This document shows, one piece after another, positions 1 through 8,064 of a stretch of 18,091 nucleotides of DNA (positions within the stretch are counted from its first letter, which is position 1; every line of letters begins with the position of its first letter). This stretch comes from Baffinella frigidus (taxonomy: Eukaryota; Cryptophyceae; Cryptomonadales; Baffinellaceae). The stretch covers positions 125,970-144,060 of the forward strand of contig MU646529.1 of the NCBI GenBank assembly GCA_026770585.1, in the 5' to 3' direction. The notes beneath the pieces were generated by a model. The model was given only the letters and a program-made list of their open reading frames with translations, did not search any database and had not been told where the DNA came from. Both the position numbers and the translations under genes were made by a program.

Positions 1-101
1 AGGGGGTAGGGGGTAGGGGGTAGGGGATAGGGGGTAGAGGTCTGGGGGTAGGGGGTTGGGGGGCGGGGATATGGGGTAGGGGGTAGGGTGAAGGTTTGGG
101 T
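1..101 (+). repeat. AGGGGGT heptamer array
   Basis: The window opens with a 7-bp tandem repeat of consensus AGGGGGT, slightly degenerate, with the G-rich strand on +. It has the period of the TTTAGGG repeats that follow but three G-for-T/A changes per unit. A genuine left chromosome end would show the C-rich strand here, so this is interstitial or points toward a telomere on the right. Confidence 0.85.
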
Positions 102-157
102 TAGGCACCTCGGCAGGAGGATCGTCGTGCGGCGCGAGTTGCTCGTGGGAGAGCAGG

Positions 158-213
158 ACCCTACACCCTACACCCTACACCCTACATCCTACATCCTACA
201 CCCTACACCCTAT
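158..213 (-). repeat. CCCTACA array, inverted heptamer block
   Basis: About eight units of CCCTACA/ATCCTAC with strict 7-bp period. Read on the minus strand this is TGTAGGG, a telomere-like heptamer variant in the orientation opposite to every other heptamer block in the window. It is separated from the AGGGGGT array by about 55 bp of unique, GC-rich sequence. Confidence 0.85.
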
Positions 214-259
214 GTGCTGGATGCCCTTATGTGTCGCGTGCGCCCTGGGTTTGGTTGTG

Positions 260-890
260 GAGTTTGGGGTTTGAAGTTTGGGGTGTAGGGTTGGTTTGGG
301 GTTTGAGGTGTAGGGTTGTTGTGGGTTTTGGGGCATAGGATTGGTTTGGGGTTGAGGGTTTGGGGTTTAGGGTTTAGGGTTTAGGGTTTAGGGTTTAGGG
401 TTTAGGGTCTAGGGTTTGGGGTTTGGGGTTTGGGGTTGAGGGTTTAGGTTAAAAGGTTTTGGAGGTTGGGGTTCAGGGTTTAGGTTTTAGGGTTCAGGGT
501 TCAGGGTTGAGGATTTAGGGTTCAGGGTTTAGAGTTTATGGTTTAGAGGGTTGGGTGTATGGTGTATGGGTTTTACGGTTTATGGTTTATGGTTTATAGT
601 TTATGGTTTATTGTTTAGGGTTTAGGGTTTAGGGTTTAGGGTCACAGGTTTAGAGTTTAGGGATTAGGGTTTTGGGTTTTAGGGTTCAGGGTTCAGGGTT
701 TAGGGTTTGTAGTTTAAGGTTCAGGGTTCAGGGTTCGGGATTCAGGGTTTAGGACTAAGGTGTCGGGGTTGAGGGTTGAGGGTTGAGGGTTTAAGGATCA
801 GTATTTCTCGTTTGTCGTTTCGTTGTTTTGTTGTTGAGGGTTTTGGCTTTAGGGCTTAGGGGTTTGGCGTTTAGGGTGTAGGTTTTAGGG
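260..890 (+). repeat. Degenerate TTTAGGG telomere-type block
   Basis: Long interstitial array of TTTAGGG and its variants. Perfect tandem TTTAGGG is seen at about 364-411 and 606-640. Sub-blocks are dominated by GGGTTTG, GGGTTCA (about 480-515 and 680-745) and GTTTATG (about 575-610). The G-rich strand is on +. No gene is visible; open frames here are repeat translations. Confidence 0.9.
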
Positions 891-1001
891 TTTGGTCTGG
901 CAAGGGGATCTACATGGGACGGTCGCTCCCCCATGGAATCCTCAGGGAGGAGCCATTTTCTCAGTTTTCAAGCGACCCAAGGTCGGAATTGAATCCCTGC
1001 A

Positions 1002-1663
1002 AGGTCTTTTAGGTCCTTTAGGTTCTTCGAGCTCTCAACATAGGCGGACACCGGAACTTGTTCTGGGGTTTGAGGTCTTTCTGAAGGGAAAACGCTGGGC
1101 GGCAAAACCCCGCCGATTTCAAAAAATCGCAAAATGTAGCGCGACCATTACATGCTTTCTCTGCAGTCCTTTCTACGGAAGGGCGTGTCGTTGGCATATG
1201 TTGGGCGAAATTAAAACCTAAAGGACCTAAAGGACCTGAGACCTTTTCGTAGCCTCAGTAATGGTTGCGCCCGATTTTTGGACATCGGGAATTGGGGGGG
1301 TTGCCGCCCGGCGTTTGAACTGCCTGTCGATACAAATCCCTATCCCTAATTTGTACCACGAAACACCAAATGGCTCAAAGTCCGACCGTCGTATTCAGTT
1401 ACCTATGGTTAAGGGGCTCAGGTTTTAGGGTTTGAGGTTTAGTTAGGGTTTAATAACGAGGGCGGTTCACCAGAATCAGCTAATTTACCCCGTTGCTATT
1501 TGCCTTGAAACAGTGACGGGTTTTTCCTTCTTGCTGGCCCAGAAAACCCTGTGATCCGAATGGTAGACATAAGGACTAGAATCCTATATCGCTTTTCTGC
1601 AGAACAAGTTCCGGTGTCCGCCTATGTTGGGAGCTCGAAGAACCTAAAGGACCTAAAGGACCT
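1002..1663. mobile_element. Element bounded by a 64-bp inverted repeat
   Basis: Positions 1002-1065 and 1600-1663 are reverse complements with two mismatches over 64 bp. Each arm starts with the 9-bp repeat AGGTCCTTT and continues through GAGCTCCCAACATAGGCGG to CGGAACTTGTTCTG. The 534-bp interior has no convincing gene: it contains another end-like sequence at 1181-1238, a short TTTAGGG-like patch at about 1422-1452, and otherwise nothing I recognise. Related ends lie at 4693-4751 and 8597-8648, so this is a dispersed family. No target-site duplication was found. It fits a non-autonomous or fold-back transposon; a local inverted duplication is the alternative. Confidence 0.6.
1181..1238 (-). 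repeat. Variant end of the AGGTCCTTT repeat family
   Basis: On the minus strand this reads AGGTCCTTTAGGTCCTTTAG, then TTTTAATTTCGCCCAACATATGCC and on to ACGACACGCC, split here only for description. It matches 8597-8648 closely, including the CATATGCCAACGACACGCC segment, and differs from the arms at 1002 and 1600 after the AACATA motif. It marks a subfamily nested inside the larger inverted-repeat element. Confidence 0.6.
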
Positions 1664-2371
1664 GTGGCGCCTACTTGGCGAAGGGTTTTAGCCGTCAGCA
1701 TTTCCTCGATTCCCTTTTCAGATTGGGGTTTAGACGCCAGAATAAAGGAGTCACAGAAGCTTTTTTAATCCAAAAAAGGTTCCAAGCTACGAGGAACCCT
1801 GGGTTGCAACCGACGCATCGCGGAGAGGGCGGAGTCCTGGTGCCCCCGGCGGTTGCCGCTGCTGCGTTCCGCAGGCGCGCCCTGCCCCGCGGCGGTGTAA
1901 TGGCGGCTCGCGCCGCATTCTCACGCGCTCAAGGGCTTTTCATCACCTCGGGACACCCATTTCCTCGGGCGAACATGCCCAGTTTCTTAACTTGCCGATC
2001 GTCAAAAGCCCGTTTCCTTCTGTTCCACTTGGTGCTTTGGTGCTTTTATTTACACTCACGTCGAAGGCCACAGCCCACCTCACTCTTGAGGAGTGGGAGT
2101 AATCTACGGATGAGCTCCTCGACTCTACCCATGCAGGTTCAGCCGAGCCGTTCGTAACTGAATATCGCGTCCGATTTGTACGAGGCTCGTACCAGGGACT
2201 TCCCTGGACCTGATGGGGAGCAATCGCAAAAGTCAACTCTCCAGTGCCGCGAGGTCATCTTTTGGAAGAAAACACGGTTTTCCGTGGCTTTGGTGTTTTT
2301 TGCCATTGAGTTGACATTTGATTGCTCCCGGTCACGTCTAAAGTAGTAGAAGGACTTATCACTACGATATC
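1664..2371. other. Intergenic stretch with one shared repeat
   Basis: No supported gene. The open frames on both strands lack recognisable domains. Positions 2031-2063 (GGTGCTTTGGTGCTTTTATT onward) match 4481-4513 with about five mismatches in 33 bp. In both places a short hairpin-like segment with CTCAC..TTGAGGAG follows, so the two are copies of one dispersed repeat. Confidence 0.5.
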
Positions 2372-2545
2372 ATGTCGGACAAGCATTTGGACGAGGAGTT
2401 GCGGTTTATGTCGCTTGGTCAGCAAAATTGTCAGCAAGTGTATTTACCACACAGCGGACAAGACAGTCAGGAAAGGGGTGTAGATCTACCGCCCAATCCG
2501 TACCGAGGAAAGATTTTGTCTTTACAGCTCTGTCGCTTCATCTGA
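2372..2545 (+). other. 57-codon upstream ORF ending in TGATG overlap
   Basis: An ATG at 2372 opens a 57-residue frame (begins MSDKHLDEELRFMS) whose TGA at 2543-2545 shares its A with the ATG of the MYND gene at 2545. It has a protein-like, polar composition but no family I recognise. It could be an upstream ORF in the leader. However, a good 3' splice site (TTTTGTCTTTACAG, AG at 2526-2527) lies within it, so a 5'-UTR intron may remove most of it. Confidence 0.3.
2514..2527 (+). other. Possible 3' splice site of a 5'-UTR intron
   Basis: TTTTGTCTTTACAG is a pyrimidine-rich tract ending in AG, 17 bp before the preferred ATG at 2545. The matching donor was not identified. Confidence 0.35.
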
Positions 2546-4014
2546 TGGCGCCAATTGAACGCGGGGCTCAGGGCGTAGCGCTGGTGATCGAGACTCTGGC
2601 GCTCAAGGGCACCTGCTCCCACTGCGGCAAGCGCGGTGCGGCCCTCAAGCGCTGCTCGCGCTGCAAGCACGCCTCCTACTGCGGGGCCAAGTGCCAGAAC
2701 GCTTCCTGGAAGGGGCACAAGAAAACGTGCGCACCGCCGCTGTCTCTCAAGGACGTCTATGAGAAAGTGACAACGGCTCGTGACACTCGGGATTGGTGGG
2801 GGGTGCTCAAGTGGGAGGGGCGCATGGAGGAACTGCTTCAGGGTCAGTCTGATGACGTCTGCGCTTTTGTCCTTGCCGCCTTCCTCTATGCCCACCATCT
2901 GGGAATGCAATCAACGGGCAACACAGATCACGCACTTTCTTGCGTTGGACTGGGGGAGCGGCGCGTCGACCTCCTCGGCAAGATGCAGCGCTTCCGGGAC
3001 CAGGGCGGGGGCTTGTGCGGCGTCGCGCATGACCTCATTCTTCTCGAGAGGGAAGGGGAAGCGGGGAGGTTCTTTCGAAAGGCACGCGAAATTGGCGCCG
3101 CGCACGGCTTCTTCTCAGTAGAATGCCAGGCCTGTATGGGGCTTGGAGGGCTGGCAATGGACGAGGGGCGCGACGAGGAGGGGGTGGATCTGCTGCGAAA
3201 CGCGCTAGCTGCGGTCCCGCTCATCGAGGAGGAGAACAGCGCCCTTGAGCTGCAGGTTCTAGACTCGTTGATCGGAGCGCTCTTCATGACGGACGCAATC
3301 GAAGAGCTGGAGCCGCTGGTTCTGCGATATCGAGCGGCGGCCAAGTTGGTGTCGGAAAAGACGGGGCGCTCGATTGGGCTCATCTCGGAGTTGCTCAGCC
3401 TCTACCACCTTGCGCGGCTACACGAGGTCCTGTGCATCCACCCCGTGTTGGGAACCCATTCACACTGATTGATCCTGGTATGCGGAAAGGCCGAATAGCA
3501 TCACTCTATCACAGGTTCCGCCATCCCCCAAAAGACAAATGGACTGGGCGCCCCTTCAGGTCCTGTAGGCTGTAGAAAAGCCATGCTTCCTTCCGGCTTG
3601 AATTTTTTTTGGCGTGGAGGCGCTCAGCCTCTACTACCTTGCGCGGCTTCACGAGGTCCTGTGCATCTGCACCCATTGTGTTGGGAACCCCTCCACACTA
3701 ATAGGCCTTTGCTTCTAGCAAGGACGAACAGCGTCATTCTGTCACAGGTTCAACCACGCCCGAGACAAGACACATGCACTTGCTGAATCTTCCCCTCTCT
3801 CCAGGCACGCGGAAGGCCTCAACACGCCGCGAGAGAGGTTCGCGCTCTGCTCGACCTCATGCACGAAAACAAGGACGTTGTGCAGAACACGGCCGCTGTC
3901 TGTGAAAAAGTCCTGGAGACAGCGAGCTTGCACCTCAAAAATCTCGATCCGGAAGTTGGGGAGGAGGAGCTCATCAACTCGGTGGCAGCCGAACTGGCCA
4001 AACTGCCAAGGTGA
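2545..4014 (+). CDS. MYND zinc-finger protein, two exons
   Basis: Best gene model: join 2545-3426 and 3805-4014, 363 residues. The intron (3427-3804, GT..CTCTCCAG) interrupts in phase 0, so ..LARLHE joins ARGRPQHAAREVRALL without breaking the frame. Residues 24-62 form a complete MYND finger, C-x2-C-x9-C-x2-C-x4-YC-x3-C-x7-H-x3-C (Cys24, 27, 37, 40, 46, 50, His58, Cys62), which binds two zinc ions and usually mediates protein-protein contacts. The rest is predicted helical and TPR-like (repeated A/L-rich amphipathic stretches, such as AGRFFRKAREIGAAHGFF), ending in ..VAAELAKLPR and TGA. Without splicing the frame would stop at 3466 after an unlikely tail. The frame is open upstream to 2428, but Met at 2545, just after a possible acceptor, is the better start. 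No SET domain is seen. I recall similar MYND plus helical-repeat proteins from algal, especially cryptophyte, genomes; substrate and partner are unknown. Confidence 0.85.
3622..3706 (+). repeat. Intronic duplicate of exon 1 end and 5' splice site
   Basis: This segment repeats 3393-3477 at 229-bp spacing. It covers the last exon 1 codons (LSLYYLARLHE in place of LSLYHLARLHE), the donor GAG|GTCCTG, and the first part of the intron. The duplicate donor (3656-3657) lies inside the intron, 149 bp before the acceptor. Confidence 0.8.
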
Positions 4015-4188
4015 CAGGCACTGCTAGCTAGGATTGCCGAACTCAGAGAATCGCAACAGGGTCCCGGGGGCGCCTAGTTGGCGATTGGGAAGAAAGGGGG
4101 GCGGGGAGAGAGACAGTTTGGTGCGGTGTGTAATGTAGGCAGGCGGGCTGGTTGGCAGGCTGGTCTGCAGGTGTAGGTTTGAGTTGTA
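4015..4188. other. Downstream region with a G-rich dispersed repeat
   Basis: After the MYND stop codon there is no gene. Positions about 4098-4185 (GGGGAGAGAGACAGTTTGGT onward, then GGTCTGCAGG) resemble 7333-7420, suggesting a diverged dispersed copy. No clear polyadenylation signal was identified. Confidence 0.35.
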
Positions 4189-4423
4189 GTGTGCCGAAAC
4201 GCCGCCAACCCTCGGGACCACCTTAGGGCCCCAGGCATTGGAGATGGGGGCGTTCGCGCCCCTGTCTCCCACAGCACACATCGTGTAGAGTGGGTATGGC
4301 CTCTCTCGGTCCTTCTCAGACATGGCCTCTGTGGGGGTGCACACATGGCGGCCGTGGACTCACTGGCTCATTGCCGGGGTCTAACGGGGTGCGATTTCTC
4401 ATGAGCGAAGCACGTATTGTATT
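4189..4423 (-). mobile_element. Long, diverged relative of the CAGGGGTACC family
   Basis: The core GGGACCACCTTAGGGCCCC resembles the core of the short elements (GGACCACCATAGGGCCCTAG), and the right end ATTTCTCATGAGCGAAGCACG is a decayed version of their right terminal repeat. A middle segment (about 4297-4345, containing TGTGGGGGTGCACACATGG) matches the reverse complement of 5108-5175. It is an older, longer member of the family; the left terminal repeat is not recognisable. Confidence 0.5.
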
Positions 4424-4527
4424 TGTTGTCAATGAACAGATCTGAGGCTCAGGAGGGGTCGTGGACGCACAGTGGTGCTTTGGTGCTCTGGTGCTTTGTA
4501 TTACACTCACATCGCCTCTTACTCCTA

Positions 4528-4644
4528 CAGGGGTACCTCGCTCATAAGAAAGCAACCAACTCCCTAGGACCACCATAGGGCCCTAGGCATGGGCCTACTG
4601 TAGGGTCCTAGGGGGGGGGGGTTCTTATGAACGAGGTACCCCTG
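4528..4644. mobile_element. CAGGGGTACC-family MITE, intact, 117 bp
   Basis: Terminal inverted repeats CAGGGGTACCTCGCTCATAA / TTATGAACGAGGTACCCCTG bound a non-coding interior with GGACCACCATAGGGCCCTAG, the palindrome CCTACTGTAGG at 4594-4604 and an 11-G run at 4611-4621. It is flanked by TA on both sides. Here TACTCCTA also occurs on both sides (4520-4527 and 4645-4652). It interrupts the repeat copy shared with 2031-2105. It is non-autonomous, with no transposase. Confidence 0.85.
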
Positions 4645-4692
4645 TACTCCTACCTCACCGTTGAGGAGGTAGGAGACACCCTGCGTCTGTGC

Positions 4693-4751
4693 TCTTTAGA
4701 TCCTTCAGTTCTCCGAGCTCCCAACATAGGCGGACACTGAAACTGGTTCTG
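4693..4751 (+). repeat. AGGTCCTTT-family repeat end, diverged
   Basis: Matches the arms of the 1002-1663 element: CTTTAGATCCTTCAGTTCTC, then GAGCTCCCAACATAGGCGGA, then CACTGAAACTGGTTCTG. No partner arm was found near it, so it appears to be a solo or truncated copy. Confidence 0.6.
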
Positions 4752-4852
4752 CGGGATGGCCCTGCTTCCTTTCGGATCGCATCAAGCCTCCCGGTCCGGC
4801 TGAAAGCCCGCAGAAGTCGCTTTACTTGCTCTGCCAGCCAGGACCCGCCAAG

Positions 4853-4955
4853 TGTGAGGACCTAGCCTGTGAGGACCTAGGCTAGGACGAGCCCGCCTCG
4901 GGATGACGTTGGAGCCACTGCGCTATATCGGGCGGGCTCGTCCTAGGTCCTCACA
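4853..4955. mobile_element. Small inverted-repeat element
   Basis: TGTGAGGACCTAG occurs twice in direct orientation (4853-4865 and 4868-4880). The second copy continues to GACGAGCCCGCC. Its reverse complement, GGCGGGCTCGTCCTAGGTCC then TCACA, lies at 4931-4955. The arms are about 25-30 bp with a 33-bp loop. It has no coding capacity and is likely a MITE or fold-back element. Confidence 0.55.
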
Positions 4956-5019
4956 TCAATTCCACACGACTTTGGGGCGGTGCGGCACGGGTTCATCGAA
5001 TGAAATGCGTAAGTGGGTA

Positions 5020-5187
5020 CAGGGGTACCCCGCTCATAAGAAACCAACCCCCCCTAGGACCCTACAGTAGGCCTATGCCTAGGGCCCTATGGTGGTCCTA
5101 TGGGGGCCACCATGTATGCACCCCCACCGAGGCTGTGTCTAAGCAGGACCTAGAAAGAGGCTATGTGCACTCTGCACGTTTGATGTG
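5020..5187. mobile_element. CAGGGGTACC-family element, right end lost
   Basis: It starts with CAGGGGTACCCCGCTCATAA after a TA (5018-5019) and has the palindrome CCTACAGTAGG at 5061-5071 and the GGGCCCTATGGTGGTCC core. From about 5108 it contains the extra segment shared with 4297-4345. No matching right terminal repeat is seen before the next degenerate copy begins. Confidence 0.6.
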
Positions 5188-5279
5188 CAGGTGTACCTCG
5201 CAGACAAGAGGGGGGGGGAACTCCAGGACCCTACATTACGCCTATCCCGAAAAGCCTGTCGTATCAGTGAGGTACCCCT
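5188..5279. mobile_element. Degenerate CAGGGGTACC-family copy
   Basis: Left end CAGGTGTACCTCGCAGACAA and right end ATCAGTGAGGTACCCCTT are decayed terminal repeats. The interior GGACCCTACATTACGCCTAT is a mutated core. No TA duplication is visible. Confidence 0.5.
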
Positions 5280-5327
5280 TAAGAGGCCACGAAAGATCCC
5301 TAAAGTGGCTGCACGAGGATCCTCCTG

Positions 5328-5448
5328 CAGAGGGGTACCTCGCTCATAAGAAACTGCATCCTCGTAGGACCCTACAGTAGGACTATGCCTAGGGCCCTAT
5401 GACAGTCTTAGGGGGGGGGGGCAGTTTCTTATGAGCGAGGTACCCCTG
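5328..5448. mobile_element. CAGGGGTACC-family MITE, 121 bp
   Basis: Left end CAGAGGGGTACCTCGCTCAT, right end TTATGAGCGAGGTACCCCTG followed by TA. The interior has CCTACAGTAGG at 5371-5381, GGGCCCTATGACAG and an 11-G run at 5411-5421. The left edge has a 2-base insertion and lacks the flanking TA. Confidence 0.8.
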
Positions 5449-5479
5449 TAACCTTTGTTACGAGGTTCATGTGTTGTTC

Positions 5480-6155
5480 ATGAGTAAATTATTGTATTCC
5501 AGATTAAGAACAAAAACTCCATGCCAGAGAGGTTGATAATGTATTGCCAAACAACCAGCGTCATCGCCGCACATGCTACGCATTGTGCCACTTACTTCAT
5601 GCCACACGGTGGACTACAGACCTTTCATCCAACGTTAACTTGCCCCGAGGTAACCAACTTGAAGGTTTTTTTGGTGCAAATTTGGTCATGTTGCCCCCAG
5701 AAACCTGAGGGAACGAAACCCTCGTAGTCCACCAGCGCCTTTTCGACTCTCCGGCAACTGCTCTGCCTGAGCGTGTTTGTGGGTATCCCTCAAGTGGCCA
5801 ACAGCCAATACGCTCCTACCGTAGGGCATACGTAGGAGCCTAGGACCTGTTTGGGGTCAAATCTGCCCCCCTGGTCACTTATGGGATATATATACAGGCT
5901 CTAAGGGCACCTAGGCTGTAAGGTTATGAACCTAGACATCCACAGTGTTGATCAGTAAATTATTGTAGATGTATTCCAGGTTAAGAACAGTAAACCGGAT
6001 TCGCCGGCAACTGCTCGTCCGGAGCTGACCTGCCTTTATCAGTATTTTTTTGTAGATGCATTCCTGTTAAGAACAGTTCACCCGGGAACCATAGTCTCCG
6101 TGGGGGCGCATGCCTGTGTGCATCCGTAAATTCGTGTATTCCTCGTTTTGTTTCG
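5480..6155 (+). repeat. Diverged direct repeats, AGTAAATTATTGTA type
   Basis: Four diverged copies of a unit like CAGTAAATTATTGTAGATGT followed by ATTCCAGGTTAAGAACAGT are seen at about 5482-5515, 5950-5990, 6038-6080 and 6122-6150. The stretch between has no supported gene. It contains a 69-bp segment (5528-5596) also present at 13931-13999 with three mismatches, and the small element at 5784-5888. Confidence 0.5.
5784..5888. mobile_element. Small MITE with TATCCC ends
   Basis: Ends TATCCCTCAAGTGGCC and GGTCACTTATGGGATA are imperfect inverted repeats (about 12 of 15 inner positions pair). The interior has a stem-like CTCCTACCGTAGGGCATACG then TAGGAG, with the palindrome CCTACCGTAGG at 5815-5825. 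A related left end occurs at about 14352 (TATCCCTTGAGTGGCC). Confidence 0.5.
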
Positions 6156-6198
6156 GAATGGTTCATTATCGCAGTCATTTCTTCTCAAAAAAAAATAC

Positions 6199-7075
6199 TT
6201 GGAGTTTAGGGTTTAGGGTTTAGAGTTTAGGGTTTAGGGATTAGGGTTTAGGGGGTAAAGTTTAGGGTTCAGGGTTCAGGGTTTAGGGTTTAGGGTTTAG
6301 GGTTTAGGGTGTAGGGTTTAGGGTTTAGGGTTCATGGTTTAGGGTTTAGAGTTTGGGGTTCAGGGTTCAGGGTTCAGGGTTCAGGGTTCAGGATTTAGGG
6401 TCTAGGGTGTAGGGTTTGGCCAGTAGGCTGTAGGTTTGGCCAGTAGGCTGTAGGGTAAGAGTTTAGAGTGTAGGGTTGAGGGTTTAGGATTTAGGGTTTA
6501 GGATTTAGGGTTTAGGATTTTAGGTTTAGGGTTTAGCATTGAGGGCTGAGGATTTAAGGTTTAGGGTTTGGGTTTTGGGTTGAGTGTTTGTGATTTTGGG
6601 TTTAGTGTTTAGTGTTTAGGGTGTAGGGTGTAGGGTTCAGGGCCTAAGGTTCAGGATTTCAGGTTTAGGGGTTAGGGTTTAGGGTATATGATGTGGGGTT
6701 TTGGGGTTAGGGTTTAAGGTTGAGGGTTTAGGGTTTGGGGGGTTGGGTTTGGGGTCTGGGGGGAGGGGTTTGGGGTTTGGGGTTTGTGGCTTGGGGTTTG
6801 TGGCTTGGAGTTTGGGGTTTGGGTTTTTGGGTTTGGGGTTGGGGTTTGGGGGTTGGGGGTTGGGGGTTTGAGGGTTTGAGGGTTTGTGGTCTGGGGTTTA
6901 GGGTTTGGGGTTGAGGGTTTGGGCTTAGGGTTTAGGGTTTAAGGCTAAGGGCTAACGGTTCAGGGTTTGGGGTTTGACGTTTAGGGTTTAGGGTTTGGGG
7001 TTTGGCATTCAGGGTTTAGGAATTAGGGTTTTGGGTTTAGGGTTTAGGGTTTGGGGTTTAGGGTTTAGGGTGTTA
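6199..7075 (+). repeat. Second TTTAGGG telomere-type block
   Basis: About 880 bp of TTTAGGG and variants, G-rich strand on +. Clean TTTAGGG lies near 6204-6240, 6280-6310 and 7035-7070. GGGTTCA units are near 6360-6395, and a G-richer zone (GGGTTTGGGGTTTGG) covers about 6725-6905. The pair GTTTGGCCAGTAGGCTGTAG is repeated at about 6415-6455. No gene. Confidence 0.9.
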
Positions 7076-7104
7076 TCGCGCGCGAACGACGCCGCCGTCG
7101 CCAA

Positions 7105-7262
7105 CCTGGGTTGGGCGAGAGAGAGTGCGCGGGAGCGAGCGAGCGAGCGAGAGACAGAGAGCGCGCGCGCGAGCAAGAGAGAGAGAGAGAGCGAGCGAGC
7201 AAGCGAGCGAGAGAGAACAAGAGAGAGTGTGTGAGAGAGAGACGGAGACGGATAGAGAGAGG
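7105..7262 (+). repeat. GA/GAGC-rich purine tract
   Basis: Low-complexity purine tract built from GAGC, GA and GCGC units, about 150 bp, right after the heptamer block. A complementary CT/CTCG tract lies at about 7451-7471, so the two could pair. Arg/Ser/Glu-rich and Arg/Ala/Ser-rich open frames here are translations of the repeat, not genes. Confidence 0.85.
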
Positions 7263-7714
7263 TGGCCGCATCCATCGAGCAGTTGTGTCGCACGGGCGAG
7301 TTGGCGGCGAAGCTGGGAGGTGGGTGGTGTGTGGGGGGAGAGAGACCGTTTGGTTTGGTGTGGTGTGAGTGGCAGTGTGAGTGGCAGTTGGTCTGCAAGT
7401 TGGTCTGCCGGGGCGAGGTTGGCTTGGCTGGCACTAGTTCAATAACGTCATCTCTCTCTCTCGCTCGCTCTCAGCCACATGGGACATGTACTCAACACCA
7501 TAAGGGCCCTATTTGCTCTCACCCCCTCTGCACTGTGTGCGCCCCCCCTTCCTGTCAAGATGCCAATCTTGCATGTCTACATTCGCTGCGCTGGAAGTTC
7601 CCCGCAGCACTTCACGATCCTCTGCCTCCAACCCCAACACTCTCCAGAGCCATATCACACGATCTAGACCCTCGCCCCCGCGGTGCCGCTCCTTGGATAT
7701 TTGGAGATCTCAAA
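7263..7714. other. Unannotated stretch
   Basis: No supported gene. It contains G/T-rich sequence at 7333-7420 related to 4098-4185, a CT-rich tract at 7451-7471, and pyrimidine-rich sequence to about 7670. Short open frames lack recognisable features. Confidence 0.4.
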
Positions 7715-8000
7715 AAGCTCCCGAAGCGGGCCTATCCCACGAGCGCTACAGGGTAACCTCGCTCATAAGAAACCGCCCCCCCCCCTAGGACCACCATAGG
7801 ACCCCAGACATAGTCCTACTGTAGGGTCCTAGGGGGGGGGGGGTTCTTATGAGCGAGGTACCCCCTGTAGTCCTCACACCGCAGTGGCGCTCCCAGGATC
7901 GTCGGTGGTCCCCGCAGTGCCCGACCCATCTCCATCCTCCTCCCAACCATCCTCCTGGATCTCTGGTTGCGTGCCGGTGCTCCCGGTCTCGAGGATTTCC
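7715..8000 (+). repeat. Tandem duplication, copy 1 (with insertion)
   Basis: 7715-7748 and 7870-8000 together match 8065-8228. The left part shares GGCGGGCCTATCCCACGAGC with one change nearby. The right part is 131 bp in both copies, ends at GAGGATTTCC, and includes GGATCTCTGGTTGCGTGCCG. The copy is split by the MITE at 7749-7867. Confidence 0.85.
7749..7867. mobile_element. CAGGGGTACC-family MITE, 119 bp, TA target
   Basis: Ends CAGGGTAACCTCGCTCATAA / TTATGAGCGAGGTACCCCCT then G. The interior has a 10-C run (7776-7785), CCTACTGTAGG at 7815-7825 and a 12-G run (7832-7843). TA flanks both sides (7747-7748 and 7868-7869). The parallel duplication copy has GCGCTAGTCC with a single TA at 8096-8097, the empty site. 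A TA target duplication is typical of Tc1/mariner-like elements and their MITEs. Confidence 0.9.
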
Positions 8001-8050
8001 TACTGTAGGGTCCTTGGGGGAGGCGGTTTCTTGTGAGCGAGGTACCCCTG
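8001..8050. mobile_element. Half-copy of the CAGGGGTACC-family MITE
   Basis: Only the right half is present: TACTGTAGGGTCCTTGGGGG through TTGTGAGCGAGGTACCCCTG, followed by TA at 8051-8052. It abuts the end of duplication copy 1 at the centre of its palindromic core (CCTACTGTAGG, 7999-8009). Confidence 0.75.
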
Positions 8051-8064
8051 TAGTGAAGTGCAAT

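Noticed and set aside
1-101. A true chromosome end at the left edge
   Set aside because: The G-rich strand is on +, opposite to what a left-hand telomere shows, and the unit is AGGGGGT rather than pure TTTAGGG.
1675-2157. 160-codon plus-strand frame
   Set aside because: No domain, biased composition, overlaps a dispersed repeat, and an opposite-strand frame of similar quality exists.
2467-3383. Minus-strand frames within the MYND gene
   Set aside because: Shadows of the plus-strand gene, which has a complete eight-ligand MYND finger and consistent splicing.
7111-7445. Arg/Ser/Glu-rich open frames on both strands resembling RS-domain or coiled-coil proteins
   Set aside because: They are direct translations of the GAGC/GA low-complexity tract; all frames are open because the repeat lacks stops.
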